Assembly (NCBI GenBank): GCA_022750435.1
Contig: JAKIVS010000010.1
Coordinates: 1 to 64,000 of the forward strand
Origin: Thermoplasmata archaeon
GTDB lineage: Archaea > Thermoplasmatota > Thermoplasmata > Lutacidiplasmatales > UBA184
Reading direction: 5' to 3'
Length of the DNA: 64,000 nt
The notes beneath the pieces were generated by a model, which made no database searches, had not been told where the DNA came from, and saw nothing but the letters and a program-made list of their open reading frames with translations. Below are positions 52,205 to 60,546 of the stretch, piece by piece. How positions within the stretch are numbered: the first letter of the stretch is position 1; every line of letters starts with the position of its first letter. A program made the translations under genes and the position numbers.

Positions 52205-55200
52205 TCAGGGCTCTTCGGCGGGCTCCGGCGTCTCGTACACGGGCAGCAGTTGCTCCGCCTCCGGGTCCTCCGGAGGCGCTCGACCGCGACCCGACCGCAC
52301 GGCGATCACGGCCGCCACTCCCACCGCGACCACGCCGCCCACGATCACGGCGAGCTCCTCGAGGGGGATCCCCCCGGCTCCTTTCCCGCTCGGTACGGGC
52401 ACGAGCGACACCGTCGTGTAATTCCCCGCCACTCCCGTCGACACTGTCACGTTCGCGGACTCGAACCCGGGCGCCGACACCGAGACGTTGTACGTTCCCG
52501 GGCCCGTCCCGAATGTGAACTCCCCGTTGGCGTCCGTCGAGCGAGTCCCTTCTCCCCGGCCCGTCGTCGTCCACAGCGTCACCGACGCCGCGGTCAGCGG
52601 GCGTCCCGTGGCGGCATCCACGACCACGCCGCGGAGCGGGACCTCGGTGCGCGGGAGGGCGATGTTGTGCTGGACGGAGGCCCCCGCGACTTGGATGGGG
52701 ACTCGGAGCGTTCCGTACTGGATCGTCCCGTTGGTTGGGTAGCTCGCCGTTAGCGTCGTCGTTCCGTTGGGGAGTTGCAGGCGGAAGGCTCCGTTCGCAT
52801 CGGAGCGGGCCACCACCGTGCCGTTGTTGGCCAGCGCGACGCCGGCCAGAATGCTCCCGGAGTCTCCGTCCGACGTAACGCCCGTCACGAGGTAGGTCAT
52901 CGTCGCCAAGGCGAAGTTCACCCCGGTCACGTTGGAGTGGACCATCAGCGTCGTGTTCTCGGACCGGTAGTTCGGCTCCCCGACGATCACTTCCACGGTC
53001 CCCCAGCGCACCTCGAACCGGTAGGCACCTCCGCCGCCGCTCACCGCCTGAGCGACGCGGCCGCCGCCCTCCTCGGCGACGACGAGCGCGTTGGGGAGGC
53101 CGGTTCCCGTGGCGGCCGCCGTCACGACCCCGCTGACGTTCTCGAACACGTCGGGCGGGATCGGGGTGAGCACGATCGGGCCCACGTCGACCGTCCCTCC
53201 GGAGACGACGTCCACCACGACCGACGTGTCCAGGTAGCCCGCGGCCGACACGGTCAGGTCGCTCGGTCCCGGGGAAGTGGAAAGCGCGAACGAACCGTTC
53301 GGCGGCGTCAGGGCCGCCGCGGTGCACGGGCCCGCGTAGGTCGGGCAGGGGAGTACGGTCGCGTTGCTGAGGGGGACCGACGAGGTGTTCACGACCTCGC
53401 CGAGCAGGATGCCGAACGATTCCAGGAACAGGGTGCCCACGTACAAGTTCGCCCCCGGCCCGACGACCAGGAGGAACCGAGATGCGTTGTACCCCGGCGC
53501 CTCCGCGTAGAGGTAGTACGTCCCGGGAGGGGTTTGGATCGAGAAGGTACCGTTCGCGTCGGTGACCACCGTTTCGTCGGCGAGGCACCCCCCCGGCGCG
53601 CTGAACTTCGAGCAGAGGCTGACGTTCACCCCCACCATCAGTTGGCCGTGCGGCAGCGCCCGCACGAGCCCGTGGACCGTCCCGAAGGTGAACACCGGGA
53701 CGTTCCCGAGCTCGGTGAACGAATCCGGCGTGACGTTCACCAGCTTCGAGATGTTCGAGAGGTAGAGGTCCGACTGCACCGACACCTGGTCGAGGCCCGC
53801 GGGAGCGGCGATCCAGAACACGCCGGTGGCGTTCGTTTCCACGGCGTTCGTGCAGGAGAGGTCGGTCACGGCGCAGACCACCACGTTCGCGTACGGGACC
53901 GACACGTTCCCGGGCTCGGCCGTGACGGTGCCCGCGAGGAGTCCGTTCGCGGTGAGATTGAGCTGAGGCTCGACGACGTCGCGGCCCGCGGTAAAGTTGA
54001 AATTTTGGTTGACCGGGGTGAACCCGAGGGCGGAGAAGGTGACCGTCGCGTCGGGCGAGGGCACCGCCTCCACGAAGTACTGCCCGAGGTCGTTGCCGAA
54101 GGCGGGGAGCGAGTTGACGCCGCCGGGGGCGTTCTCGACAACCTCCATCGCGTCGACCGGTCGTCCGGTGAGGTTGTCGAACCCGCCCGGGACCGGGGGA
54201 ACTCCGTCGGTGTTCACCTCCCGACTTCGGAGCGTCGCGAAGCCGCCGTTCGGGAGCGCCGTGAGGTTGATGGTGCCGATCGCGTCGGTGACGCCGCTCA
54301 CCACGTCGGTCAATCCGGTGTACGTCGCGTAGGCGACCGCGCCCGTCGAGAGGGCGTCGGCGCCGGGCGGGGCGGTGACGTTGACGAAGCCGAGACCGTT
54401 CGAGTCGGCAGAGCCGCTCAAGGTCACGTTGCCCGGCCCCCCGCCGAGGACATTCAGGGCGATCCCGAGAAGGGGGGCGTGAGTCACGGCGTCCTGCAAC
54501 GTCGCCGTGACGAAGCCGAACCGGGCGACCGTCAGGTTCGGGCCCGGCACGACGAGGCCCGGTTGGATGATTCCGGAGTAGGGGGTCGAGGTTCCCGGGA
54601 CAAGTCCGGACGCCGTGCCCGTCGCTCGGACCCCGGTCCAGCCGTCGGGGAGGAACCCGGCGTAGAACCCCGCGCCACCGATCCAGTAGCCCGTCGCGCC
54701 CCCGACGATCCCCGGAGCATTCAGGGCGTAGACGGCGAACGCCGCGGGTGGGATCGCGCTGCCGACCGACTCGTGGATGTTCCCCGTGAGGCCCCCGAGG
54801 ATCTTCAACGCGACCGAGTTTCCGGGTCCCGAGCCGTTGAGGGTGGTGAGCGGCGTGGAGACGTCCACGGCGAGGGCCGTTCCGTTGTAGCCGTTCATCG
54901 TGTTCCCGTACTGTCCGGCGGGACCGCCTCCCACGATGCGAAGGGTGTCCGGGCTCCCCGCGGGGGCGCTCAGGTTGAACGAGCCGTCGGAGGAGGTGCT
55001 GGCCAGCGGGCCGCAGAGCAGGGAGGGAGTGCAGGCCGTCAGGGCGACGCCGTTCGCCCCTTCTCCGTCCAGCCCGAACAGGGATTCCCACGGGTCGATG
55101 AGCACGCGGCCGGTAATGCGGTCGAGCGGAGCGATCGCAATCGCACCGAGGTCGACCGTTCCAGCGCTGGAGGCGTTCAGGTAGACGGAGTGGGCCACGT

Positions 55201-57913
55201 AGTGCGACCCGTTGATCCAGATCTCGTACGCCCCGTGCACGGTGGAGAGGTTGAACTCCCCCCCCGTCAGGGTCTGGAACGAGCTCAGGGCGCATCCCGC
55301 GGAGGCGACGACCTGGCACACGGTGACCTCGGCGTTCCCGACGCCGAGCCCGGAGACCGAGTCGACCGCGCGACCGATGACCCACGAGCCCGTCGTGGGC
55401 GACGAAGAGTTCGCGGCTCTCGGCGAGAGAGGTCCGAGCTGCGCGCCGCCGACCGTGCCGACCGGCGGCATCCGGATCGTCGGGATCTGGACGAACCCGC
55501 CCGGCGTGACGTTCACGAAGGTGGCCTCGGGGTCAAAGCCCGAGGCGGTGGCCAGGAACTCGAACGTCCCGGCGGGGAAGGGGAGGGCCGGTACGGTCCC
55601 GTTGTAGGTCCCGTTGGAGCCGGAGGTAGATGGACCCTGGTAACACGGATGCGGGTACGCCACGTTGCAAAGGCTGAGCGTCGCCTCGAGGACCGGGTCG
55701 CCGGTCACCGACGAGACCACCTGGCCGCCGAACGACGCCACCGCGGCGACTTCGATGAGGCCGGTACTGTTGTTCCCCGTCACGTCGACCCAGCTCGTGT
55801 TCGCCCGGTATCCCTCGCCGGCCACCGTGACGACGTCCCAGCCGAGCGGCGCGACCGAGGAGAACGCATCGCTCGTGGAGTTGGTGATCGCGTAGTCGCA
55901 GGACCCCTCGTCCCCGGCCGGACAGACGCTGACTCCCAGGTCCCACCCGTACGGAGGGGCGTAGGAGGCAGGCGCCCCCTCGAGGCCGAAGGTGCCCGTC
56001 ACCTCGCCGCCGCCGCTCGTGAACCGGAACACGCCGTCGAGGGGACCGAGGTTGGTCGGTCGATCCTCCTGGGAGCAACAGCCGAACGGGACGGAGATCC
56101 AGGTCGAGTTCCGGGTCCCGCCCCAGGTGACGGTCACTCGGTCCGGCCCCGGCGGGGCCGGGACGCAGAACGTCCAGGCGGCGGTCGGGCAGCCGTCGAC
56201 CGGCGTGCCGCCCGGACCGTTCGCGCTCGTCGAGACGGTCGCAAGGCATTCCGAGGCCCGGACGGTGGAGCAGACCTGGACCGTGATGCTCGCCGAGGCG
56301 TCGTTGCTTGGAACCCCGACGGTCCCGTACAAGTAAGTCCCCGCGCTGACGTTCATCGTCCCGACGAACGTGGACCGATCCGGGGTCACGTTCACCCACG
56401 TGTCGTTCGTCAGATTCGCGGACGGGAAGCCCATCACTCCCCCGCTGAACAGGACGGTCGCGACGGGGAATCCGTTCGGCACGTCGTACTGACGTTGGAC
56501 GACGATGAGGTCCCGGAGCGGTGGCGCGGGAACGAGTTCGGTGGTGCCGAGGGTGACGGCCGTGCCAACGCAGGAGGGAGGGACGACGCGGCCGTTGACG
56601 GACGCGCCCACGTTCATGCCGGAGAGCGAGCAGGCCCAGACGAAGAACCCCGGCCCGTCGACGGGGAGCGCGCTCGGCCAGGTGTCGTTCGGGGTTCCCC
56701 CGGAGAAGTTGAGACTGATCTCCACCGAGCCGAGCGGCAGCAGGCGGACGAGGCCGAGGCTCGGCACGCCGGTTGGGTCCGCCGGGACGTTGGCGACCTG
56801 GGTGACGTTGGTCACGTAGCCGCCCGCCGTCACGAGCACGACGCCGGGACCCGCGACGGTCGGGATCGTGAACGTCCCGTTCCCGGCCCCCGAGGGGAGG
56901 CACCCGAGGTCGATCCGGTCCGAGCAGAAATTCGCCTCGGCGGCCACGGGGAGCCCCGTGACGGAGTCGACCACGGTGAGCGAGGCGTTCTGGCCTCCCT
57001 CGAGATAGATCGTCCCGAGATCGACGACCTGCCAGGGGGTCGGGTCGGCGTACGAGGCATTCGGGAGGAACGCCTGGGTCGTCGTGAAGTCGACCTCGAT
57101 CGGGTACGGGTCGACGAGCAACGCGAACGATCCGTTCGGAAGCGTGTAGGTGAAATTCGGCCCTGCGATCTGGCCGTCGCGGGAATCGCTGCTGACGGAG
57201 ACGTTCCCGAGCGGCGGGCTCCCGGCGAGGTCGGCGAGGACGCGCCCCGTCACGGTCGCCAGGTGGACGAGCAGGACGACGCCGAGGCGCGTGGTCACAC
57301 CAGGGAGGATCGTCGGGAAGGTCTTGTTCACCAGGTAGTACGGGTCGTCGCGGAACGTCACCGAGGTGGAGCCGGCCGCGCCCTCGACCACGAACTGGCC
57401 CGTCGCGTTGGTGAATACCGCGGACGTACAGTTCGGACAGCTGGCCCCGCTGGTGTAGACCGACACGTTGGCGATGGGCGTGGCGTGGACGCTGTCCTCG
57501 ACCGTGCCGGACAGCCATCCGAAGCCGCTCGCGGGTCTTGCGGAGAGCGACGGGTGCGGTAGCCCCATCGGTGGCGTGAGGCGGACAGGAGGCGCCCCGG
57601 GAGGGGTCGTATGGTTCGAGACTCCGGTGGGTGAAAGGAACGAACGGTCGGTGCGGAAGAGCGCGGGAGCGTTGACGACCCGCCCGCCGCCCGCCGACCC
57701 GGGGAGACCCTCAGGAGAATGGGCCATCGGTGCGGCCTCCGCCACCGGGGCGCCCCGGTCGTGCGGCGGAGCCACGGGGACGGGGACGGACCCGGCAAGA
57801 TTTCCGGGCAGCGTGAGGACCAGAACGATGAGAACGGCGACAGCGACGAGCCCGCCGGAGGCGACCCGACGCCGCGGCGACCCGGCGCTCGGGCGACAGC
57901 AGGAGGCGTCCAT
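52205..57913 (-). CDS. Giant secreted protein with carboxypeptidase-regulatory-like repeats, copy 2
   Basis: 1,902 residues and collinear with copy 1: signal segment LVAVAVLIVLVLTLPGNLAG, regulatory-like modules (GTVEDSVHATPIANVSVYTS onwards), matching cysteine pairs (NFCSDRIDLGCLP, SVCPAGDEGSCDYA) and the near-identical C-terminal 300 residues, membrane helix and Pro/Glu tail. The ATG at 57913 (MDASCC) is preferred to a GTG at 57937 because its distance to the upstream conserved block equals that of copy 1. Only 53 bp separate the two genes. A 1,595-aa antisense ORF here is a shadow. Confidence 0.88.
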   Translation of the reverse strand: MDASCCRPSAGSPRRRVASGGLVAVAVLIVLVLTLPGNLAGSVPVPVAPPHDRGAPVAEAAPMAHSPEGLPGSAGGGRVVNAPALFRTDRSFLSPTGVSNHTTPPGAPPVRLTPPMGLPHPSLSARPASGFGWLSGTVEDSVHATPIANVSVYTSGASCPNCTSAVFTNATGQFVVEGAAGSTSVTFRDDPYYLVNKTFPTILPGVTTRLGVVLLVHLATVTGRVLADLAGSPPLGNVSVSSDSRDGQIAGPNFTYTLPNGSFALLVDPYPIEVDFTTTQAFLPNASYADPTPWQVVDLGTIYLEGGQNASLTVVDSVTGLPVAAEANFCSDRIDLGCLPSGAGNGTFTIPTVAGPGVVLVTAGGYVTNVTQVANVPADPTGVPSLGLVRLLPLGSVEISLNFSGGTPNDTWPSALPVDGPGFFVWACSLSGMNVGASVNGRVVPPSCVGTAVTLGTTELVPAPPLRDLIVVQRQYDVPNGFPVATVLFSGGVMGFPSANLTNDTWVNVTPDRSTFVGTMNVSAGTYLYGTVGVPSNDASASITVQVCSTVRASECLATVSTSANGPGGTPVDGCPTAAWTFCVPAPPGPDRVTVTWGGTRNSTWISVPFGCCSQEDRPTNLGPLDGVFRFTSGGGEVTGTFGLEGAPASYAPPYGWDLGVSVCPAGDEGSCDYAITNSTSDAFSSVAPLGWDVVTVAGEGYRANTSWVDVTGNNSTGLIEVAAVASFGGQVVSSVTGDPVLEATLSLCNVAYPHPCYQGPSTSGSNGTYNGTVPALPFPAGTFEFLATASGFDPEATFVNVTPGGFVQIPTIRMPPVGTVGGAQLGPLSPRAANSSSPTTGSWVIGRAVDSVSGLGVGNAEVTVCQVVASAGCALSSFQTLTGGEFNLSTVHGAYEIWINGSHYVAHSVYLNASSAGTVDLGAIAIAPLDRITGRVLIDPWESLFGLDGEGANGVALTACTPSLLCGPLASTSSDGSFNLSAPAGSPDTLRIVGGGPAGQYGNTMNGYNGTALAVDVSTPLTTLNGSGPGNSVALKILGGLTGNIHESVGSAIPPAAFAVYALNAPGIVGGATGYWIGGAGFYAGFLPDGWTGVRATGTASGLVPGTSTPYSGIIQPGLVVPGPNLTVARFGFVTATLQDAVTHAPLLGIALNVLGGGPGNVTLSGSADSNGLGFVNVTAPPGADALSTGAVAYATYTGLTDVVSGVTDAIGTINLTALPNGGFATLRSREVNTDGVPPVPGGFDNLTGRPVDAMEVVENAPGGVNSLPAFGNDLGQYFVEAVPSPDATVTFSALGFTPVNQNFNFTAGRDVVEPQLNLTANGLLAGTVTAEPGNVSVPYANVVVCAVTDLSCTNAVETNATGVFWIAAPAGLDQVSVQSDLYLSNISKLVNVTPDSFTELGNVPVFTFGTVHGLVRALPHGQLMVGVNVSLCSKFSAPGGCLADETVVTDANGTFSIQTPPGTYYLYAEAPGYNASRFLLVVGPGANLYVGTLFLESFGILLGEVVNTSSVPLSNATVLPCPTYAGPCTAAALTPPNGSFALSTSPGPSDLTVSAAGYLDTSVVVDVVSGGTVDVGPIVLTPIPPDVFENVSGVVTAAATGTGLPNALVVAEEGGGRVAQAVSGGGGAYRFEVRWGTVEVIVGEPNYRSENTTLMVHSNVTGVNFALATMTYLVTGVTSDGDSGSILAGVALANNGTVVARSDANGAFRLQLPNGTTTLTASYPTNGTIQYGTLRVPIQVAGASVQHNIALPRTEVPLRGVVVDAATGRPLTAASVTLWTTTGRGEGTRSTDANGEFTFGTGPGTYNVSVSAPGFESANVTVSTGVAGNYTTVSLVPVPSGKGAGGIPLEELAVIVGGVVAVGVAAVIAVRSGRGRAPPEDPEAEQLLPVYETPEPAEEP
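52557..52606. repeat. 50-bp exact match, copy-2 side
   Basis: Identical to 46768–46817; direct repeat about 5.8 kb apart in corresponding positions of the two paralogs. Confidence 0.8.
52968..53024. repeat. 57-bp exact match, copy-2 side
   Basis: Identical to 47179–47235. Such matches could mediate recombination or reflect gene conversion. Confidence 0.8.
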
Positions 57914-57946
57914 CGGTGCGTGGGGGCGAACCCGCACGTCACCCAG

Positions 57947-57964
57947 CCGTAAGGAGACTTCGAC
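57947..57964 (-). promoter_or_regulatory. Conserved promoter block of giant protein copy 2
   Basis: GTCGAAGTCTCCTTACGG on the minus strand, 34–51 bp before the ATG at 57913; counterpart of 52182–52199. Confidence 0.5.
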
Positions 57965-57979
57965 AGGCGCGCGCCCCGC

Positions 57980-59041
57980 TCAGTGGTGGGGCTTCGGTGC
58001 GGGTGGGGGAATCCGACCGACCAGCGAGGCGACGAGGGCGAGGAGAATGCCGACCCCGAGCAGGGCGCCGGCCCCGGCGAGCAGCAGCGGTTCGACGATC
58101 GCGGTGCTCGGCGGCGCCACGGACGCGGGCACCGGCACGCCGACATACAGGTAGCCAAACATCCCGGCGGCGAAGTGACCCGGGATCTCGCACAGGTACT
58201 GGTAGACTCCGGCTTGCGGGATGGTGAAGTTCGCCCAGACGACCTGGCCAGGGGTCGTCGGGACGTCGACGCTCGCTGGGGACGGGTGCGCCTGGAAGAA
58301 CGTCGTGAAGTTGCCCGGGGTCAGATTCACGTTCGGCAGGCCGACCAGCGACCAGGTGTGGCCGGTCGAGCCGAGGTTCGACACCGCGATGTCGATCGTG
58401 ACCGGGAAGGTCGTGGCGTTCGCGCCCAGCGCCGCCGGGACGAACGCGAGTCCGGCGCCCGAGGTCTGTTCGGTGAGCTGGACGCCGGCCCCGGACGCCC
58501 CGCCGGTGACGTTCAAGAAGCCGAACATCCCGGCCTGGAACTGGTAGGCGACGAGGCTGACGAACTCGAAGCTGCTCCCGCTGGCGTTGGCCGGGATCGT
58601 GAAGTTGGCCCACGCGGAGGTTCCCGGCGCGACCGAGATGTTGGTCCAGGAACCGTTGGCATGGAAGAACGCCGCGAGGGACGTGGGAGACCAGCTCCGG
58701 TTCAGAGGGTGGTTGGCGACCGAGGAGACCGTGAAGGTGTGGGTGAAGTTCCCGGAGTTCGTCAGGTCGACGGCCATCAGGTCGCCGGCCGTCCCGGTCA
58801 GGGACGACGGGTCGAACGCGGGGGCGTCGGTGAGCGTGACGTTCGCCCGGATCGTCGCCGTGCCTCCGCCGGTGGGTCCGCCTCCGGAGGAGAAGGTCCG
58901 CGGCGCCGCCGAAGGCCGTTCGCTCGCGGTACCGACGAGCGCCGCCGCGAGCAGGACCACAAGGCCGAGCGCGGTCAGCGCTTTGGAGAGACGTCTCCAA
59001 CGCCCGGCGCGCCCGCTCCGGGGGTATGGAGGGACCGGCAT
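57980..59041 (-). CDS. Secreted protein with two cupredoxin domains, C-terminally anchored
   Basis: 353 residues. Signal peptide KALTALGLVVLLAAALVGTA; first cupredoxin-like domain (about 60–180) with His101 and Met172, but with Ser162 and Gln167 where copper Cys and His are expected (FVSLVAYQFQAGM). The second domain (about 185–300) is intact: His228, Cys284, His289, Met294 (YLCEIPGHFAAGM). A C-terminal membrane helix (LLLAGAGALLGVGILLALVASLVG) anchors it. The ATG at 59041 follows a TATA-like GATATC. Likely an electron carrier on the cell surface side; upstream of the giant genes. Confidence 0.88.
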   Translation of the reverse strand: MPVPPYPRSGRAGRWRRLSKALTALGLVVLLAAALVGTASERPSAAPRTFSSGGGPTGGGTATIRANVTLTDAPAFDPSSLTGTAGDLMAVDLTNSGNFTHTFTVSSVANHPLNRSWSPTSLAAFFHANGSWTNISVAPGTSAWANFTIPANASGSSFEFVSLVAYQFQAGMFGFLNVTGGASGAGVQLTEQTSGAGLAFVPAALGANATTFPVTIDIAVSNLGSTGHTWSLVGLPNVNLTPGNFTTFFQAHPSPASVDVPTTPGQVVWANFTIPQAGVYQYLCEIPGHFAAGMFGYLYVGVPVPASVAPPSTAIVEPLLLAGAGALLGVGILLALVASLVGRIPPPAPKPHH

Positions 59042-59070
59042 CGATCGAGCCGGTCGTCCGACCGAGGGTC

Positions 59071-59080
59071 GCTTGATATC
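59071..59080 (-). promoter_or_regulatory. TATA-like box for two-domain cupredoxin
   Basis: Minus-strand GATATCAAGC, 30–39 bp before the ATG. Confidence 0.5.
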
Positions 59081-59109
59081 CCTAGTGTACGAATCTGGCG
59101 GCTCGAGAT

Positions 59110-59955
59110 TCACGAGGAGGCGGGCGGAGAGCCGGGGGGTTCGTCGAGTCCGAACCGGCGGATCAGTTGCGTGGTCACTTCGAGGAGCGGATGGTGCGCG
59201 GCCCGGTCGATCTCGATATCGGCGAGTCCGTTCAGATGGTGCTCGCGGGCGACCCGCTCGAAGCCAGTCTCCTTCGCCGCGAACTCCTGCGGCTGGTCGC
59301 AGGTGAGGATGTACGCCTGGAGCTGGGCGAGCCCCATCTCCTGCGCGGCGAGGGCGCGGTGGTGGCCGTCGACGAGGATCCATTGGTCCCCCTTCTGGAC
59401 GACGAGGACCGGCTCGGCGAACCCCCGCTCGAGCTCGTAGCGCCGACCCTCGAGTTCGTCCTCGAACACCTTCCACTGAGTTGGTTTGAGGCGCGCGATC
59501 GGGACGAGTCCCCGTCGCGAGGAGAACGGGAGCTGGTAGCGCTCCGCGAGGAGGCTCTTCAACGTCTCCGCCTTCGCCGGGGACGCCCGCTCGAAATGGG
59601 AGCGGACGATGTCGAGATTGGAGATCACCCCGACGAGGCGTCCCGCCTCGTCCGTGATCGGCAGATCGCGGAGCCCGAACCGAAACATGATGCGGGCGAC
59701 GTCGTCGAGGGCCATGTCCGGCGTCGCCGTGTACGTCCCTTCCCGGATGATCTCCTTGAGCGGCGTGCCGCGGTGCTGGGAGTTGCGCAGGAGCTCCTTC
59801 GAGCTCACGAATCCCACGAGCTTACCGGAGCCGTCGGTCACGGGAAGGCCGTGGTGACGGCTGCGGGTGAGCCGGTCGATTGCCACGCCGACGCTGGTGG
59901 TCCCGTCGAGGTGCTCGACCTCGAGCACCATGTAGTCGCGGACGCGGACCGTCAT
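59110..59955 (-). CDS. CBS-pair protein with ParB/SerK-like domain
   Basis: 281 residues. Two CBS repeats (about 1–125; HGLPVTDGSGKLVGFVSSKELL and DLPITDEAGRLVGVISNLDIV) are joined to a ParB/sulfiredoxin-fold domain with LKPTQWKVFEDELE and the active-site WILVDGHHRALAAQEMG. The same DGHHR signature occurs in archaeal ADP-dependent free-serine kinase (SerK), so kinase activity toward a small molecule is possible; DNA partitioning is unlikely. CBS domains suggest control by an adenine nucleotide. The ATG at 59955 overlaps the gmhA stop (ATGA). Last gene of the heptose set. Confidence 0.85.
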   Translation of the reverse strand: MTVRVRDYMVLEVEHLDGTTSVGVAIDRLTRSRHHGLPVTDGSGKLVGFVSSKELLRNSQHRGTPLKEIIREGTYTATPDMALDDVARIMFRFGLRDLPITDEAGRLVGVISNLDIVRSHFERASPAKAETLKSLLAERYQLPFSSRRGLVPIARLKPTQWKVFEDELEGRRYELERGFAEPVLVVQKGDQWILVDGHHRALAAQEMGLAQLQAYILTCDQPQEFAAKETGFERVAREHHLNGLADIEIDRAAHHPLLEVTTQLIRRFGLDEPPGSPPASS

Positions 59956-60542
59956 CGCTCCGGCGGCGCCGGCGCTTCGTCGCGCAGGTACGCGGTGAGG
60001 ACGTGGCAGACGAGCAGGTGGACGTCCTCGACGTGTTGCATGGAATTCGACGGGACGACCACGGGAATCTCCACGGCGCCCTTCAGCTTCCCGCCGCCGA
60101 TCCCGGTGAGGCCGACGGTGCGGAGCCCCATCCGCTGCGCGACGTGCATCGCCTCGAGCACGTTCGGCGAGTTGCCGCTTCCCGAGATGCCGAACGCCAC
60201 GTCGCCGGCGCGCGCGAGCGTCGCGAGTTGCTCGCTGAACACCTTTGCGTACTCGGCGTCGTTCGCCCACGCGGTGAGCGTCTCGACGTTATCGACCAGG
60301 GCGGCGCACTTGAACCGACGGCTGTCGCCGCGGATCGTCGCCTTGCCGATGTCCGCGACGAAGTGCGAAGCCGTGGACGCGCTCCCGCCGTTGCCGAAGA
60401 AGTAGATGGTCCGGTCCGCTTCGCGGGCCGTCAAGAGGACCGGGACGATCTGTTCGATTGCCTTCGCGAGATACGGGTCGGACAACGCGGCGTGGGTCTC
60501 CTCCACGTAGCGGCGCACGTACGGGCCGATTTCCATCGTCAT
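59952..60542 (-). CDS. gmhA: Sedoheptulose-7-phosphate isomerase
   Basis: 196-residue SIS-domain enzyme converting sedoheptulose 7-phosphate to D-glycero-D-manno-heptose 7-phosphate. Motifs: IYFFGNGGSASTASHFVADIGK, VETLTAWANDAEYAKVFSEQL, GDVAFGISGSGNSPNVLEAM and VPSNSMQHVEDVHL with the catalytic Glu/His region. Immediately downstream of the heptose kinase gene (4 bp gap) and overlapping the CBS gene by 4 bp. Confidence 0.92.
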   Translation of the reverse strand: MTMEIGPYVRRYVEETHAALSDPYLAKAIEQIVPVLLTAREADRTIYFFGNGGSASTASHFVADIGKATIRGDSRRFKCAALVDNVETLTAWANDAEYAKVFSEQLATLARAGDVAFGISGSGNSPNVLEAMHVAQRMGLRTVGLTGIGGGKLKGAVEIPVVVPSNSMQHVEDVHLLVCHVLTAYLRDEAPAPPER

Positions 60543-60546
60543 CGTG

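Noticed and set aside
52152-55385. N-terminal 1,078 residues of the 2,985-aa track ORF
   Set aside because: Out-of-frame reading of copy 2; the real copy-1 gene begins at 52151 with a signal peptide after the conserved promoter block.
52775-57562. 1,595-aa plus-strand ORF
   Set aside because: Antisense to giant protein copy 2. Its composition (Arg/Gly/Asp/Glu-rich, no hydrophobic core or known motif) is the usual mirror of a GC-rich gene, whereas the minus strand has signal peptide, modules and anchor.
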